The notes under the pieces: generated by a model
What the model saw: only the letters and a program-made list of their open reading frames with translations
Database searches by the model: none
Told to the model about the DNA's origin: nothing
Shown here: one piece after another, positions 1-6,384 of the stretch
Layout: every line of letters begins with the position of its first letter
Numbering within the stretch: position 1 is the first letter of the stretch
Origin: RPQJ01 sp036277615
GTDB lineage: Bacteria > Pseudomonadota > Gammaproteobacteria > Steroidobacterales > Steroidobacteraceae
Assembly: GCA_036277615.1 (NCBI GenBank)
Contig: DASUMQ010000127.1
Location: 1-7,985, forward strand
Reading direction: 5' to 3'
DNA length: 7,985 nt
Program-made: the position numbers and the translations under genes

Positions 1-776
1 GGCCCGAACGCGCCCCACTCGATGTACTGGTTGCTCTGGTACAGCGCGTGCGGACCGACGATCGCGGCCTCGCGCTCGGGATCGTCGGAAATCAGCGCCC
101 AGTGACCGGCGATGATGACGCCGTCCTCCGGCCGCCGGCCGTTCTTTGCGAGGCACTGCACGTAGACGTCGTTGCCGATCCCGCCGGTCGACAGGAAACC
201 GTCGGCGATGCGCGCGGCGCGGTCGATCGCGGGTTCCGCCATGCCGCCGAGGAAAAGCCTCGGCGCGTGCTCGGGCACGGGCGTGATGCGCACGTCGCCG
301 ACCCGGAAGCGCTTGCCCTCGAAGTTGAGTCGCTCGCCGGCCCAGGCCTTGCGGATGATCGCGAAGCCTTCCTCCATCAGGCTCGGCCGCTGCTTGAGTT
401 CACGCCCGAACTCGCGGAACTCGAGCTCGCGGTAGCCGATGCCGACGCCGAGGTCGAAACGGCCTCCGGTCAGCAACGAGAGCGTGGCCGCGTCCTCGGC
501 GATCCGCACGGGATTGTGCAGCGGCAGGATCATGAGGTTGGTGCCGATGCGCATGCGCCGGGTTCGCGCGCCGATGGCGCCCGCCATCACGAGCGGGGAC
601 GGCGTGTAGCCGTCGTCGCAGAAGTGGTGCTCGGTCATCCAGATCGAATCGAAGCCGAGCTGCTCGGCCCCGACGATCTGGTCGAGGCATTGCGCGTAGA
701 GCCGTTCGAACGGCACGGACCACGGCGCGGGATTGCGGAAGTCGTACCAGAGACCGAAATTGACGTGGCGCGTCAT
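1..776 (-). CDS. LLM-class flavin-dependent oxidoreductase (luciferase-like monooxygenase), 3' end cut off by the window
   Basis: Reading the minus strand from the ATG at 776 gives an open frame to base 1 with no stop: 258 codons of a family usually around 330-350 residues, so roughly the last quarter is missing. The TIM-barrel bacterial-luciferase signatures are in order: an EHH motif at residues 49-51 (WMTEHHF), a TNLMILPLHNPVRIAED block at 80-95, and GRFDLGVGIGY at 105-115. These place it in the group that binds reduced FMN (or F420 in actinobacteria) and oxygenates ketones, aldehydes or similar compounds in the cytoplasm. FMN is the likelier cofactor in a proteobacterium, by inference. 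The start is supported by an excellent Shine-Dalgarno, AAGGGGGAGG at 793-784, seven bases upstream. It is the third gene of the minus-strand set, 16 bases after the hydrolase. Some family members are type II Baeyer-Villiger monooxygenases, which would suit a neighbouring hydrolase, but the substrate is unknown. Confidence 0.93.
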   Translation of the reverse strand, partial: MTRHVNFGLWYDFRNPAPWSVPFERLYAQCLDQIVGAEQLGFDSIWMTEHHFCDDGYTPSPLVMAGAIGARTRRMRIGTNLMILPLHNPVRIAEDAATLSLLTGGRFDLGVGIGYRELEFREFGRELKQRPSLMEEGFAIIRKAWAGERLNFEGKRFRVGDVRITPVPEHAPRLFLGGMAEPAIDRAARIADGFLSTGGIGNDVYVQCLAKNGRRPEDGVIIAGHWALISDDPEREAAIVGPHALYQSNQYIEWGAFG

Positions 777-783
777 CGGGCGG

Positions 784-793
784 CCTCCCCCTT
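784..793 (-). promoter_or_regulatory. Ribosome binding site of the LLM oxidoreductase
   Basis: AAGGGGGAGG on the minus strand lies seven bases before the ATG at 776. It overlaps the last base of the hydrolase TGA stop (795-793). It fixes the start of a gene that has no stop in the window, and the overlap suggests the two genes are translated from one message. Confidence 0.8.
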
Positions 794-1596
794 CAGAGCG
801 AGCCGAGGAAGTCGAGCACGACCTGCCGGTAACGCGGACCGTCCTCGATGAACGGCGCGTGCCCGCACTCCGGGAACTCGGCGAGCTGGCCCTGTCGCGC
901 GATCTTCGCGGCGTAGCGGCCGATGTCTGGGGCGACGAAGACGTCCTTGCCACCGACGATCGAGAGCAGCGGGCACTCGAGGGCGCGGATCGCCTCGCGC
1001 TGGTCGAGCGAATCGAGCTGTGCCAGGGCGCGGTCGGCCGCCGGCGAGGTCTGCATGAAGATCGACCACATCCACGCGTTCATTGCGTCGCTCTGCGGAA
1101 TCGCACAGACCGCCCTGGTGAGTCCGTCGAGGAAATTGGCGCGGTCGAGCTGCAGCGCGTTGACCGACTCGACCGGGCTGCCCGGCGGGTTGCCGTGCGG
1201 AAAGTCCGGCGCCTGCACGTAGCGAGGCGAGGCGCCGCCCGTGAGGATCACGCCCGCACAGTCACGCCCGAGCAGGCGCGCGGCTTCGACCGCCACAGCG
1301 CCGCCCAGCGACCAGCCATTGACGGCGGTGCGCCGGACGCCGAGGTGACGCAGCACGGCAACGGCATCGGCGCCGGACGATTCCACCGAGACCTCGCGGA
1401 AGTCCTTGTCCGAGTTGCCGCAACCGCGCTGGTCGAACGTGACGACGCGGTGCCCGGCACGCTGCAACGCGACGAGCGTGCTGTCCCAGACGCGGCAACT
1501 CATGCCCCAGCCGTGGATCAGCAGCACCGGCAGCCCCGGTCCCGCATGGTCCTCGAAGTAGACGTCGCGGCCCTCGGAAACGGTCAGCAGTCCCAT
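793..1596 (-). CDS. Alpha/beta-fold hydrolase
   Basis: This is a complete 267-residue protein of the alpha/beta hydrolase fold, the usual length for single-domain members. The order is standard: an oxyanion-loop motif HGWGMS at 28-33, a FDQRGCGNSD segment at 54-63, the nucleophile elbow GWSLGG at 94-99 (Ser96), the acid in GGKDVF (Asp218) and the catalytic His in CGHAPF (His246). The triad is therefore complete, and the protein should hydrolyse an ester, lactone, thioester or C-C bond in the cytoplasm. No signal peptide is seen. The closest-looking subfamilies are the non-haem haloperoxidase, esterase and 3-oxoadipate enol-lactonase types. Sequence alone does not choose between them. The ATG at 1596 has AGGGGA at 1607-1602, five bases upstream. 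The gene sits 24 bases after the SnoaL-like gene and 16 before the flavin monooxygenase. A monooxygenase next to a hydrolase could make and open a lactone; that is inference. Confidence 0.93.
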   Translation of the reverse strand: MGLLTVSEGRDVYFEDHAGPGLPVLLIHGWGMSCRVWDSTLVALQRAGHRVVTFDQRGCGNSDKDFREVSVESSGADAVAVLRHLGVRRTAVNGWSLGGAVAVEAARLLGRDCAGVILTGGASPRYVQAPDFPHGNPPGSPVESVNALQLDRANFLDGLTRAVCAIPQSDAMNAWMWSIFMQTSPAADRALAQLDSLDQREAIRALECPLLSIVGGKDVFVAPDIGRYAAKIARQGQLAEFPECGHAPFIEDGPRYRQVVLDFLGSL

Positions 1597-1601
1597 GGTG
1601 T

Positions 1602-1607
1602 TCCCCT
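1602..1607 (-). promoter_or_regulatory. Ribosome binding site of the alpha/beta hydrolase
   Basis: AGGGGA on the minus strand, five bases before the ATG at 1596, lies inside the 24-base gap after the SnoaL-like gene. It supports this start. Confidence 0.7.
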
Positions 1608-1620
1608 GTCGTTGCCTCGT

Positions 1621-2103
1621 TCAGCCGGCGGGCGGCTTGGTCATCTGCGCGCCGGGAATCGGGTTGAAGTAATGGATCACGACGTCGCGGCGCAAGATCT
1701 TCCACGTTCCGTTGCGGCGTTGGAAGTGGTCGGTGTACGTGGCGCTGATCATCTGCACCGAGTCGTCGCGCAGGGCGCCCATGCAGTCGACGTCGCAGAC
1801 GCCACGCGCATTGTCCGCGTCCTGGAACGTGACGCGCAGGTTGCTCGTGAGGTGATGCGTCTCGCGCCAGACCGGCCAGAGCACTTCCTTCACCGCCTTC
1901 TCGATGCCGGCGTGCGCCTCGAACTTCCCGAACGGCGGGCCGATGTCCCAGGTGCAGTCGTCCCACCAGATCGAGAGGAAGCGGGAAAAGTCGACGCCGT
2001 CGAATGCCTGGCAGTAATCGGTGACGAGGTCGCGCATCGCGTGGCGACTCTCGAGCTGGTCCACGCGCTGCAGCAATTGCTCGATGAGAAGGTCGTTGCT
2101 CAT
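1621..2103 (-). CDS. SnoaL/NTF2-like small protein (cone-fold)
   Basis: Taken from the ATG at 2103, this is a 160-residue protein, the normal size for a one-domain SnoaL-like (NTF2 superfamily) protein. An N-terminal helix (residues 1-30, ending in RDLVTDYC) leads into WWDDCTWDIGPPFGKFEAHAG at about 46-66. His83 and His84 follow (THHLTSN), and the closing strands read YTDHFQRRNGTWKILRRDV at 123-141. That last block is the typical end of SnoaL_4-type domains. Such proteins bind hydrophobic ligands in a cone-shaped pocket. Known relatives include polyketide cyclases, ketosteroid isomerases, scytalone dehydratase and ring-dioxygenase beta subunits. Tyr30, Asp35 and His84 are possible pocket residues, but the exact reaction cannot be read. 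The frame stays open upstream to a TTG at 2157, but the ATG starts at the normal N-terminus of the family. Its ribosome site is weak (GGGA about 11 bases upstream). It is the first gene of the minus-strand set. Confidence 0.85.
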   Translation of the reverse strand: MSNDLLIEQLLQRVDQLESRHAMRDLVTDYCQAFDGVDFSRFLSIWWDDCTWDIGPPFGKFEAHAGIEKAVKEVLWPVWRETHHLTSNLRVTFQDADNARGVCDVDCMGALRDDSVQMISATYTDHFQRRNGTWKILRRDVVIHYFNPIPGAQMTKPPAG

Positions 2104-2187
2104 GTGCTGGCGATTCCCGGTGTGTGTTGCGCCGGCGAGATCGTGTCGGCGCTGCAATGCAAAAGAAGAGCTGGGGTGTGCCGGCCG

Positions 2188-2216
2188 AGTATAGGATTAC
2201 ACTTGCTTGCCGACAA
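2188..2216 (-). promoter_or_regulatory. Sigma-70-like promoter for the minus-strand operon
   Basis: On the minus strand there is TTGTCG (2216-2211, four of six matches to TTGACA), an exact 17-base spacer, then TATACT (2193-2188, five of six matches to TATAAT). Transcription would start near 2181 and give a leader of about 78 bases before the SnoaL-like ATG at 2103. This is the best promoter-like match I found in the window, and it lies where one is needed. It is a pattern match only. Confidence 0.6.
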
Positions 2217-2231
2217 CAAGCAGTTTATCGT
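2203..2231 (+). promoter_or_regulatory. Weak candidate promoter for the receptor-led gene set
   Basis: The plus strand carries TTGCTT (2203-2208, three of six matches) and, after a 17-base spacer, TATCGT (2226-2231, four of six matches, keeping the key A and final T). The start would be near 2238, about 84 bases before the receptor ATG. The match is poor, so activation or another sigma factor is possible. Its -35 lies two bases from the -35 of the opposite promoter. Confidence 0.3.
2204..2222. promoter_or_regulatory. Inverted repeat across the divergent -35 region, possible operator
   Basis: TGCTTG (2204-2209) and CAAGCA (2217-2222) are perfect inverted copies separated by seven bases. The first six of those (2211-2216, if the base at 2210 is left out) are the -35 element of the minus-strand promoter, and the left arm covers most of the plus-strand -35 candidate. 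A dimeric regulator such as a TetR-family protein bound here could control both arms. No regulator gene is in the window, and six-base arms can occur by chance. Confidence 0.4.
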
Positions 2232-2311
2232 CTGCCCGGTGTCGTGCCACGGCGACCCCGCGGGGACGTGCGCATGACGATGGTTGTGGGCTTCGGCATC
2301 CGTAGCAACGT

Positions 2312-2318
2312 AGGGGGA
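2312..2318 (+). promoter_or_regulatory. Ribosome binding site of the TonB-dependent receptor
   Basis: AGGGGGA lies four bases before the ATG at 2322. It decides the start: the frame is open further upstream to 2124, but only the ATG at 2322 is followed by a signal peptide. Confidence 0.75.
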
Positions 2319-2321
2319 TCC

Positions 2322-4565
2322 ATGCACATTTCGCAGAGGAGTTCGCGTCTCGCCGTGGCAGTGGCGATGGCGCTGGGCGGCGCGACCTCCGCGCCGGTCA
2401 CGGTCGTGGCGCAGGAGACCGCGGCGTCCGGCGGCGGCCTCGAGGAAATCATCGTCACGGCGCGCAAGCGCGAGGAGAACCTGCAGGACGTCGCGACGTC
2501 GGTGAGCGCGCTCGGCTCCGAGGAGATCGCGCGCCGCTTCGACGTCGACCTGCAGACGATGTCCAACGCGGCGCCGAACGTCGTCATCGACGACCTGCAG
2601 CAGGGCCCGGGCAGCCCCGCGGCGATCTCCATCCGCGGCATCGGCACGACCGACGTCGAGAAGAGCTTCGACCCGACCACCGGCGTGGTCGTCGACGAAG
2701 TTTTCATCGGCGTGAACTCGGGCGCGATGATCAAGGCGCTCGACATCGTGGGCATGGAAATCCTGCGCGGGCCGCAGGGCACGCTGTTCGGCCGCAACTC
2801 GATCGCGGGCGTGATCAACGTCACGCGCGGACGTCCCGACCCCGAAGGGTTCGGCGCGAGTGTCCGGCTCGGCTACGGCAATTACGACGACCAGCAGTTC
2901 GACGGCTACGTCAACGTGCCGCTGGGCGACAGCTTCGCGTTCAAGCTCGGCGGTGCCTACCGGGCGCACGACGGCTGGTTCTACAACCGCACGCTCGGCC
3001 GGGACGTGGGCGACACCGAGTACCGTTCGGTCAGCCCGTCCTTCACCTGGCGGCCGACCGAGAACCTCGAGCTCTACTATCGCTTCGACAAGAGCTGGCA
3101 GGACCAGGACGCCAACGTGGTCCTGAACATGGCGCAGGCCGACCAGGCGTTCTGCTTCTTCTACGACCAGTGCGCGCTGGGACTCGAGAACCCGCAGTCG
3201 GGCGACCGTTACGTCGTGCTGCAGGACGGCGACGACCCGTACCAGTCGTACTTCGACACCGACATGCACGTGGCGAACGCCCGCTGGGACGTGAGCGACA
3301 ACAACCAGGTCGTCTACGTCTTCGGCCTCTTCAAGACCGACGAGAAGGTGTACCAGGACTGGGACGCCACGCCCCTGACGCTCTACCACACCGACCGCCC
3401 GGCCGAGTACGAGCAGACCAGCCACGAACTGCGCTTCACGCACACCGGTGAGCGGCTTTCGTACACGGTCGGCGCCTACTACTGGAACTCGGAATACAAC
3501 ATCGACCTGATGAGCTACATCGGGTTCGGCGACCTCCTGTTCGGGCTGCCGGCGGGAACGGTGCTCGAGGTGCCGCAGTCGGTCGAGCAGGAGACCGACT
3601 CGACGGCCCTGTTCTTCGAGGGCGACTGGAAGTTCAACGACCAGTGGACGCTGACGGTCGGCGGCCGCTACACCAAGGACGAGAAGACGAGTGGCGTGGT
3701 CGACCCGATCATGCCGGAGCTGGCGGACAAGGGTAATCCCGGCAACCCGTTCGAGGAGAGCTGGAGCCAGTTCTCGCCCAAGGTGAGCCTGCGCTACACG
3801 TACAGCGATGCGCTGATGGTCTACGGTCTCTATTCGGAGGGCTTTCGCGCCGGCGGCTTCAGCGGCCGCCCGGGCACCTACGAAGGCGCCGCCACGCCGT
3901 ACGACCCGGAGACGGTCGACAACTTCGAGCTCGGCGTGAAATCGGAGTGGCTCGAGGGCACGCTGCGACTGAACGCATCGGTGTTCAGCATGCAGTACAA
4001 GGACAAGCAGGAAGAGCAGAGCGTGCCGACCGGCCAGGGCACGGGGCAGCAGACGCTCGTGCTCAACGCGTCCGAGGCCGAGTTGACCGGAGTCGAGTTC
4101 GACTTCACGTGGCAGGCCACCGACATGTTCCGGCTCGCCGGCAACCTCGGCTTCCTCGACGCCAAGTACAAGAAGCTGATCGACCCGGTCACGCTCACCG
4201 ACCTGTCCGACCTCGAGTTGCGGCGCGCGCCGGAACTGACCGCGACGATCTCGCCGACGCTCGAGTGGCCGATGCTCGGCGGCGACATGTGGGTGCAGGC
4301 GGATTTCCGCTACATCGACGAGCAGGAGCTCACGTTCCTCAACTCGCCGCAGAGCCACGTCGATGCGCAGAACGTCGTCGACGCGTCCATCAACTGGCGT
4401 CGCGATGCCCTGACGGTGAGCCTCTGGGGCCTCAACCTGTCGGAAGAGGACGCGTGGTCGCAGGGCTACGACGTCGGCACGAGCGTGACGTTCCCGGGGC
4501 TGTGGACGTACACGGCGACCCGTCCGCCGCGCACGTACGGCCTGCGCCTGATGATGAACTTCTGA
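2322..4565 (+). CDS. TonB-dependent outer-membrane receptor
   Basis: This 747-residue protein is the right size for a plug-plus-barrel TonB-dependent receptor, which uses TonB-ExbBD energy to import scarce or bulky substrates across the outer membrane. Residues 1-30 form a signal peptide: basic start, hydrophobic core, likely cut at VVA/QE. A TonB-box-like EEIIVTAR lies at 41-48. The plug follows to about 170 with ISIRGIG at 103-109, GVVVDEV at 121-127 and RGPQGTLFGRNSIAGVINV at 149-167. The rest is the 22-strand barrel rich in alternating aromatic residues, ending in TYGLRLMMNF, whose final Phe is the usual outer-membrane assembly signal. Cys278 and Cys284 could form a disulfide in an external loop. 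The family is often annotated as an iron-siderophore receptor. Here the neighbours are catabolic enzymes, so uptake of a carbon substrate is more likely; that is inference. It leads the plus-strand set and is separated from the SDR gene by a 64-base gap with a hairpin. Confidence 0.95.
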   Translation: MHISQRSSRLAVAVAMALGGATSAPVTVVAQETAASGGGLEEIIVTARKREENLQDVATSVSALGSEEIARRFDVDLQTMSNAAPNVVIDDLQQGPGSPAAISIRGIGTTDVEKSFDPTTGVVVDEVFIGVNSGAMIKALDIVGMEILRGPQGTLFGRNSIAGVINVTRGRPDPEGFGASVRLGYGNYDDQQFDGYVNVPLGDSFAFKLGGAYRAHDGWFYNRTLGRDVGDTEYRSVSPSFTWRPTENLELYYRFDKSWQDQDANVVLNMAQADQAFCFFYDQCALGLENPQSGDRYVVLQDGDDPYQSYFDTDMHVANARWDVSDNNQVVYVFGLFKTDEKVYQDWDATPLTLYHTDRPAEYEQTSHELRFTHTGERLSYTVGAYYWNSEYNIDLMSYIGFGDLLFGLPAGTVLEVPQSVEQETDSTALFFEGDWKFNDQWTLTVGGRYTKDEKTSGVVDPIMPELADKGNPGNPFEESWSQFSPKVSLRYTYSDALMVYGLYSEGFRAGGFSGRPGTYEGAATPYDPETVDNFELGVKSEWLEGTLRLNASVFSMQYKDKQEEQSVPTGQGTGQQTLVLNASEAELTGVEFDFTWQATDMFRLAGNLGFLDAKYKKLIDPVTLTDLSDLELRRAPELTATISPTLEWPMLGGDMWVQADFRYIDEQELTFLNSPQSHVDAQNVVDASINWRRDALTVSLWGLNLSEEDAWSQGYDVGTSVTFPGLWTYTATRPPRTYGLRLMMNF

Positions 4566-4580
4566 CCATAAGCAAGACAC

Positions 4581-4618
4581 GACGGTGCGCGGCGGCCCCG
4601 GGACCGTCGCGCACCGTC
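4581..4618 (+). repeat. Long GC-rich hairpin between receptor and SDR genes
   Basis: GACGGTGCGCG (4581-4591) and CGCGCACCGTC (4608-4618) are perfect inverted copies. Inside them G4592-T4607 (wobble), C4593-G4606, G4594-C4605 and G4595-C4604 also pair. The stem is therefore 15 pairs with an eight-base loop, CCCCGGGA. It begins 16 bases after the receptor stop and ends one base before the probable ribosome site of the SDR gene (GGAAG, 4620-4624). No T-run follows on the plus strand, so it is not a textbook terminator. It could partly stop transcription, protect the receptor message from 3' decay, or affect SDR translation. Confidence 0.75.
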
Positions 4619-4629
4619 TGGAAGTTCGC

Positions 4630-5343
4630 ATGACCAAACGTTGGATCGTGACCGGCGGCTCCCGCGGGCTGGGGCTGGCGGTGGCGCGGTGGGCGATTGC
4701 GCGCGGGGACCGCGTCGCCGTGACCGCGCGCAACATCGACGAAGCGCACCTGAAAGCGGAGCTCGGGGCAGGGTGCCTGCCGATGGTGGCGGACGTGACC
4801 TCGCCGGAATCGGTGCGCAGTGCGTTCGATCGCATCGCGGCCGCGTGGGGCGGCATCGACGTACTGATCAACAACGCCGGGCTGCACCGTGGCGGCCGGG
4901 CCGACAAGCTCGACATGGCCGACTGGGATGCGGTGCTGACGACCAACCTGTCGGGCCCGCTGCACTGCGTGCGGGCGGCGCTGCCGCACATGCCGAAGGG
5001 CGGCTCGATCGTCAACATCGGCGCGGTCGTGGGTTTTCGCGGTTTTCCCGGGGACAGCGCATACGGTGCGTCGAAGGCCGGCCTGGCCGGGCTCACCAAG
5101 GTGCTGGCCGTGGAACTCGCGCGCCAGGAAATCCGCGTGAACCTCGTCGTGCCGGGCCTCGTCGAAACCGAGATGACCCAGGGCCTCAGCGGACGCGCGA
5201 TGGAGCAGATCACCAAGCGCATTCCGCTGCGGCGTCTCGGCCACGACGGCGAGGTCGCGGAAGTGATCGGCTGGGTCGCGGGCTCCACGTACATGACGGG
5301 CGCGGTCATCCCGACCGACGGCGGCCTGTCGTGCACGCTCTAG
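4630..5343 (+). CDS. Short-chain dehydrogenase/reductase (SDR) with the catalytic Ser replaced by Ala
   Basis: This 237-residue classical SDR resembles FabG-type enzymes in length and layout. The cofactor motif TGGSRGLG is at 8-15, and Arg12 and Arg34 favour NADP(H). NNAG is at 81-84, the structural/catalytic Asn at 106, and the YxxxK motif at Tyr145-Lys149. After it comes RVNLVVPGLVETEM at 169-182, the usual PG segment. The expected catalytic Ser, 13 residues before the Tyr, is Ala132 (NIGAVVG, codon GCG), where E. coli FabG has IGSVVG. Either activity is reduced or changed, or another residue helps. The usual reaction is reversible reduction of a ketone to an alcohol. The ATG at 4630 is chosen over the upstream GTG at 4585 because the protein then begins directly at the first Rossmann strand. 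GGAAG at 4620-4624 is a fair ribosome site. The kinase gene follows after 15 bases. Confidence 0.93.
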   Translation: MTKRWIVTGGSRGLGLAVARWAIARGDRVAVTARNIDEAHLKAELGAGCLPMVADVTSPESVRSAFDRIAAAWGGIDVLINNAGLHRGGRADKLDMADWDAVLTTNLSGPLHCVRAALPHMPKGGSIVNIGAVVGFRGFPGDSAYGASKAGLAGLTKVLAVELARQEIRVNLVVPGLVETEMTQGLSGRAMEQITKRIPLRRLGHDGEVAEVIGWVAGSTYMTGAVIPTDGGLSCTL

Positions 5344-5358
5344 CCGGGCGCGGCGGCA

Positions 5359-6384
5359 GTGGTCGCCGACGACGCACAGGTTCGCTTCGCGGCATGGATG
5401 CGCGAGCACCTGGGCATCGCGGAAGCACGGCTCGGTGAGCGCCTGAGCGGCGGTAACGCCAACGTCACCCAGCTCGTCGAGACGCCCGCGGGCCGCCTGA
5501 TCCTGCGCCGTCCGCCCGACAACGCGCTGTCGGCCAGCGCCGCGCGGGGCGTGCAGCGTGAATGGCGCGTGCTGAGCGCACTCAGTCGCAAGGCGCGCGT
5601 GCCCGTGGCACGCGGTCATTGCGAGGACGCGTCCGTGCTCGGCCAGCCGTTCATCGTCGTCGACCACGTCGACGGCACCGCAATCACCTGGACGCTGCCG
5701 GACGCGTATCGCGACGAGCCGGCGACGCTCGAGCGCATCGGATACGAACTGGTCGACGCGATCGCCGAAGTGCACCGGCTCGACTGGCGCGAACTGGGAG
5801 CGCGACCGCCGGACGCGACGGCCGACTACCTCACGCGCGAGATCGAACGCTGGCGGCAGGTCCGGACCGCGACGAAGGTGCGCGAGCTGCCGCTCGTCGA
5901 GCGTCTCGGGGCGTGGCTGACCGAGCACAAGCCGCGCGAGCCGCGCCAGGCCGTGATCCACGGCGACTATCACCTCGACAACACGCTGTTCGCACGCGAC
6001 GAGCCCCGGCTCGAGGCGATCATCGACTGGGAACTGTCGACCGTCGGCGATCCCGTCGCCGACCTAGCGCTGATGCTGATGTTCTGGGGGCCGCGCACGC
6101 TAGATCCGCCCGGGTTCGCGTTCGTACAGGCCGTCACGCGTCGCCCCGGCATCGTCACGCGCGAGGCGCTGGCGCACCGCTGGTCGCTCGCGACCGGCAT
6201 CGACGTCGGCGACCTCGATTATTACCTCGCCTTCGCGTTCTGGCGCCTCGCCGCGATCGTGGAGGGCGCTTACGTGCTGCGCGTGCAGGGACTCGTCGAT
6301 AGCGAGTACTCGCGCAAGCTCGAATACGACGTGCCCGCGCTGCTCGAGGAGGCTGCGCGGGTCGCAGGGATCCACCGCCCATGA
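5359..6384 (+). CDS. APH-family kinase of the acyl-CoA dehydrogenase-associated type
   Basis: This 341-residue protein has the aminoglycoside-phosphotransferase/choline-kinase fold in the form found beside fatty-acid genes and fused to ACAD10/ACAD11 in animals. Seen in order: ERLSGGNANVTQLV at 27-40 (nucleotide loop), LILRRPPDN at 47-55, QREWRVLSAL at 66-75, the hinge region QPFIVVDHVDG at 96-106, the catalytic loop HGDYHLDN at 201-208 (Asp203 as base, Asn208) and the metal-binding IIDWE at 221-225 (Asp223). The catalytic set is intact. ACAD10/11 kinases and bacterial LvaA phosphorylate 4-hydroxyacyl-CoA, so a hydroxyacyl-CoA substrate is more plausible than an antibiotic. The GTG start at 5359 gives the usual family N-terminus but has no clear ribosome site; it probably relies on coupling to the SDR stop 15 bases upstream. 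ATG 5398 is the alternative and would cut the first helix. Its TGA overlaps the ATG of the next gene. Confidence 0.9.
   Translation: MVADDAQVRFAAWMREHLGIAEARLGERLSGGNANVTQLVETPAGRLILRRPPDNALSASAARGVQREWRVLSALSRKARVPVARGHCEDASVLGQPFIVVDHVDGTAITWTLPDAYRDEPATLERIGYELVDAIAEVHRLDWRELGARPPDATADYLTREIERWRQVRTATKVRELPLVERLGAWLTEHKPREPRQAVIHGDYHLDNTLFARDEPRLEAIIDWELSTVGDPVADLALMLMFWGPRTLDPPGFAFVQAVTRRPGIVTREALAHRWSLATGIDVGDLDYYLAFAFWRLAAIVEGAYVLRVQGLVDSEYSRKLEYDVPALLEEAARVAGIHRP

Noticed and set aside
48..851. Plus-strand open frame of 267 codons opposite the LLM oxidoreductase
   Set aside because: It is in antisense register with a protein carrying clear luciferase-family motifs, and its own translation has no domain signature.
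2104..2157. Longer SnoaL-like protein from a TTG at 2157
   Set aside because: The extra 18 residues do not look like part of the fold, and the ATG at 2103 gives the normal family N-terminus.
733..2277. Plus-strand open frame of about 514 codons opposite the hydrolase and SnoaL-like genes
   Set aside because: It is in antisense register with the hydrolase, with no recognisable motif. The minus strand has a complete catalytic triad and good ribosome sites.
2124..2321. N-terminal extension of the receptor by 66 codons
   Set aside because: The ATG at 2322 has AGGGGGA four bases upstream and begins a proper signal peptide. The extension would bury that signal and would cross both promoter candidates.
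4581..4630. Rho-independent terminator after the receptor
   Set aside because: The stem is strong, but the bases after it (TGGAAGTTCGC) have no T-run. It is kept as a hairpin of unknown role.
2100..5336. Very long minus-strand open frame (about 1078 codons) opposite the receptor and SDR genes
   Set aside because: It is in exact antisense register with the receptor, so it is open simply because that gene avoids TTA, CTA and TCA codons. Its translation is low-complexity Arg/Val/Asp-rich and shows no domain, while the plus strand encodes clear proteins.
4432..5973. Minus-strand open frame of 513 codons opposite SDR and kinase
   Set aside because: It is in antisense register with both genes. 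It is explained by rare use of TTA, CTA and TCA codons in GC-rich coding sequence.
5359..6384. Antibiotic resistance by aminoglycoside phosphotransferase
   Set aside because: The fold name is shared, but the LRRPP segment, family length and place between an SDR and an acyl-CoA ligase fit the acyl-CoA dehydrogenase-associated branch. There is no mobile-element context.
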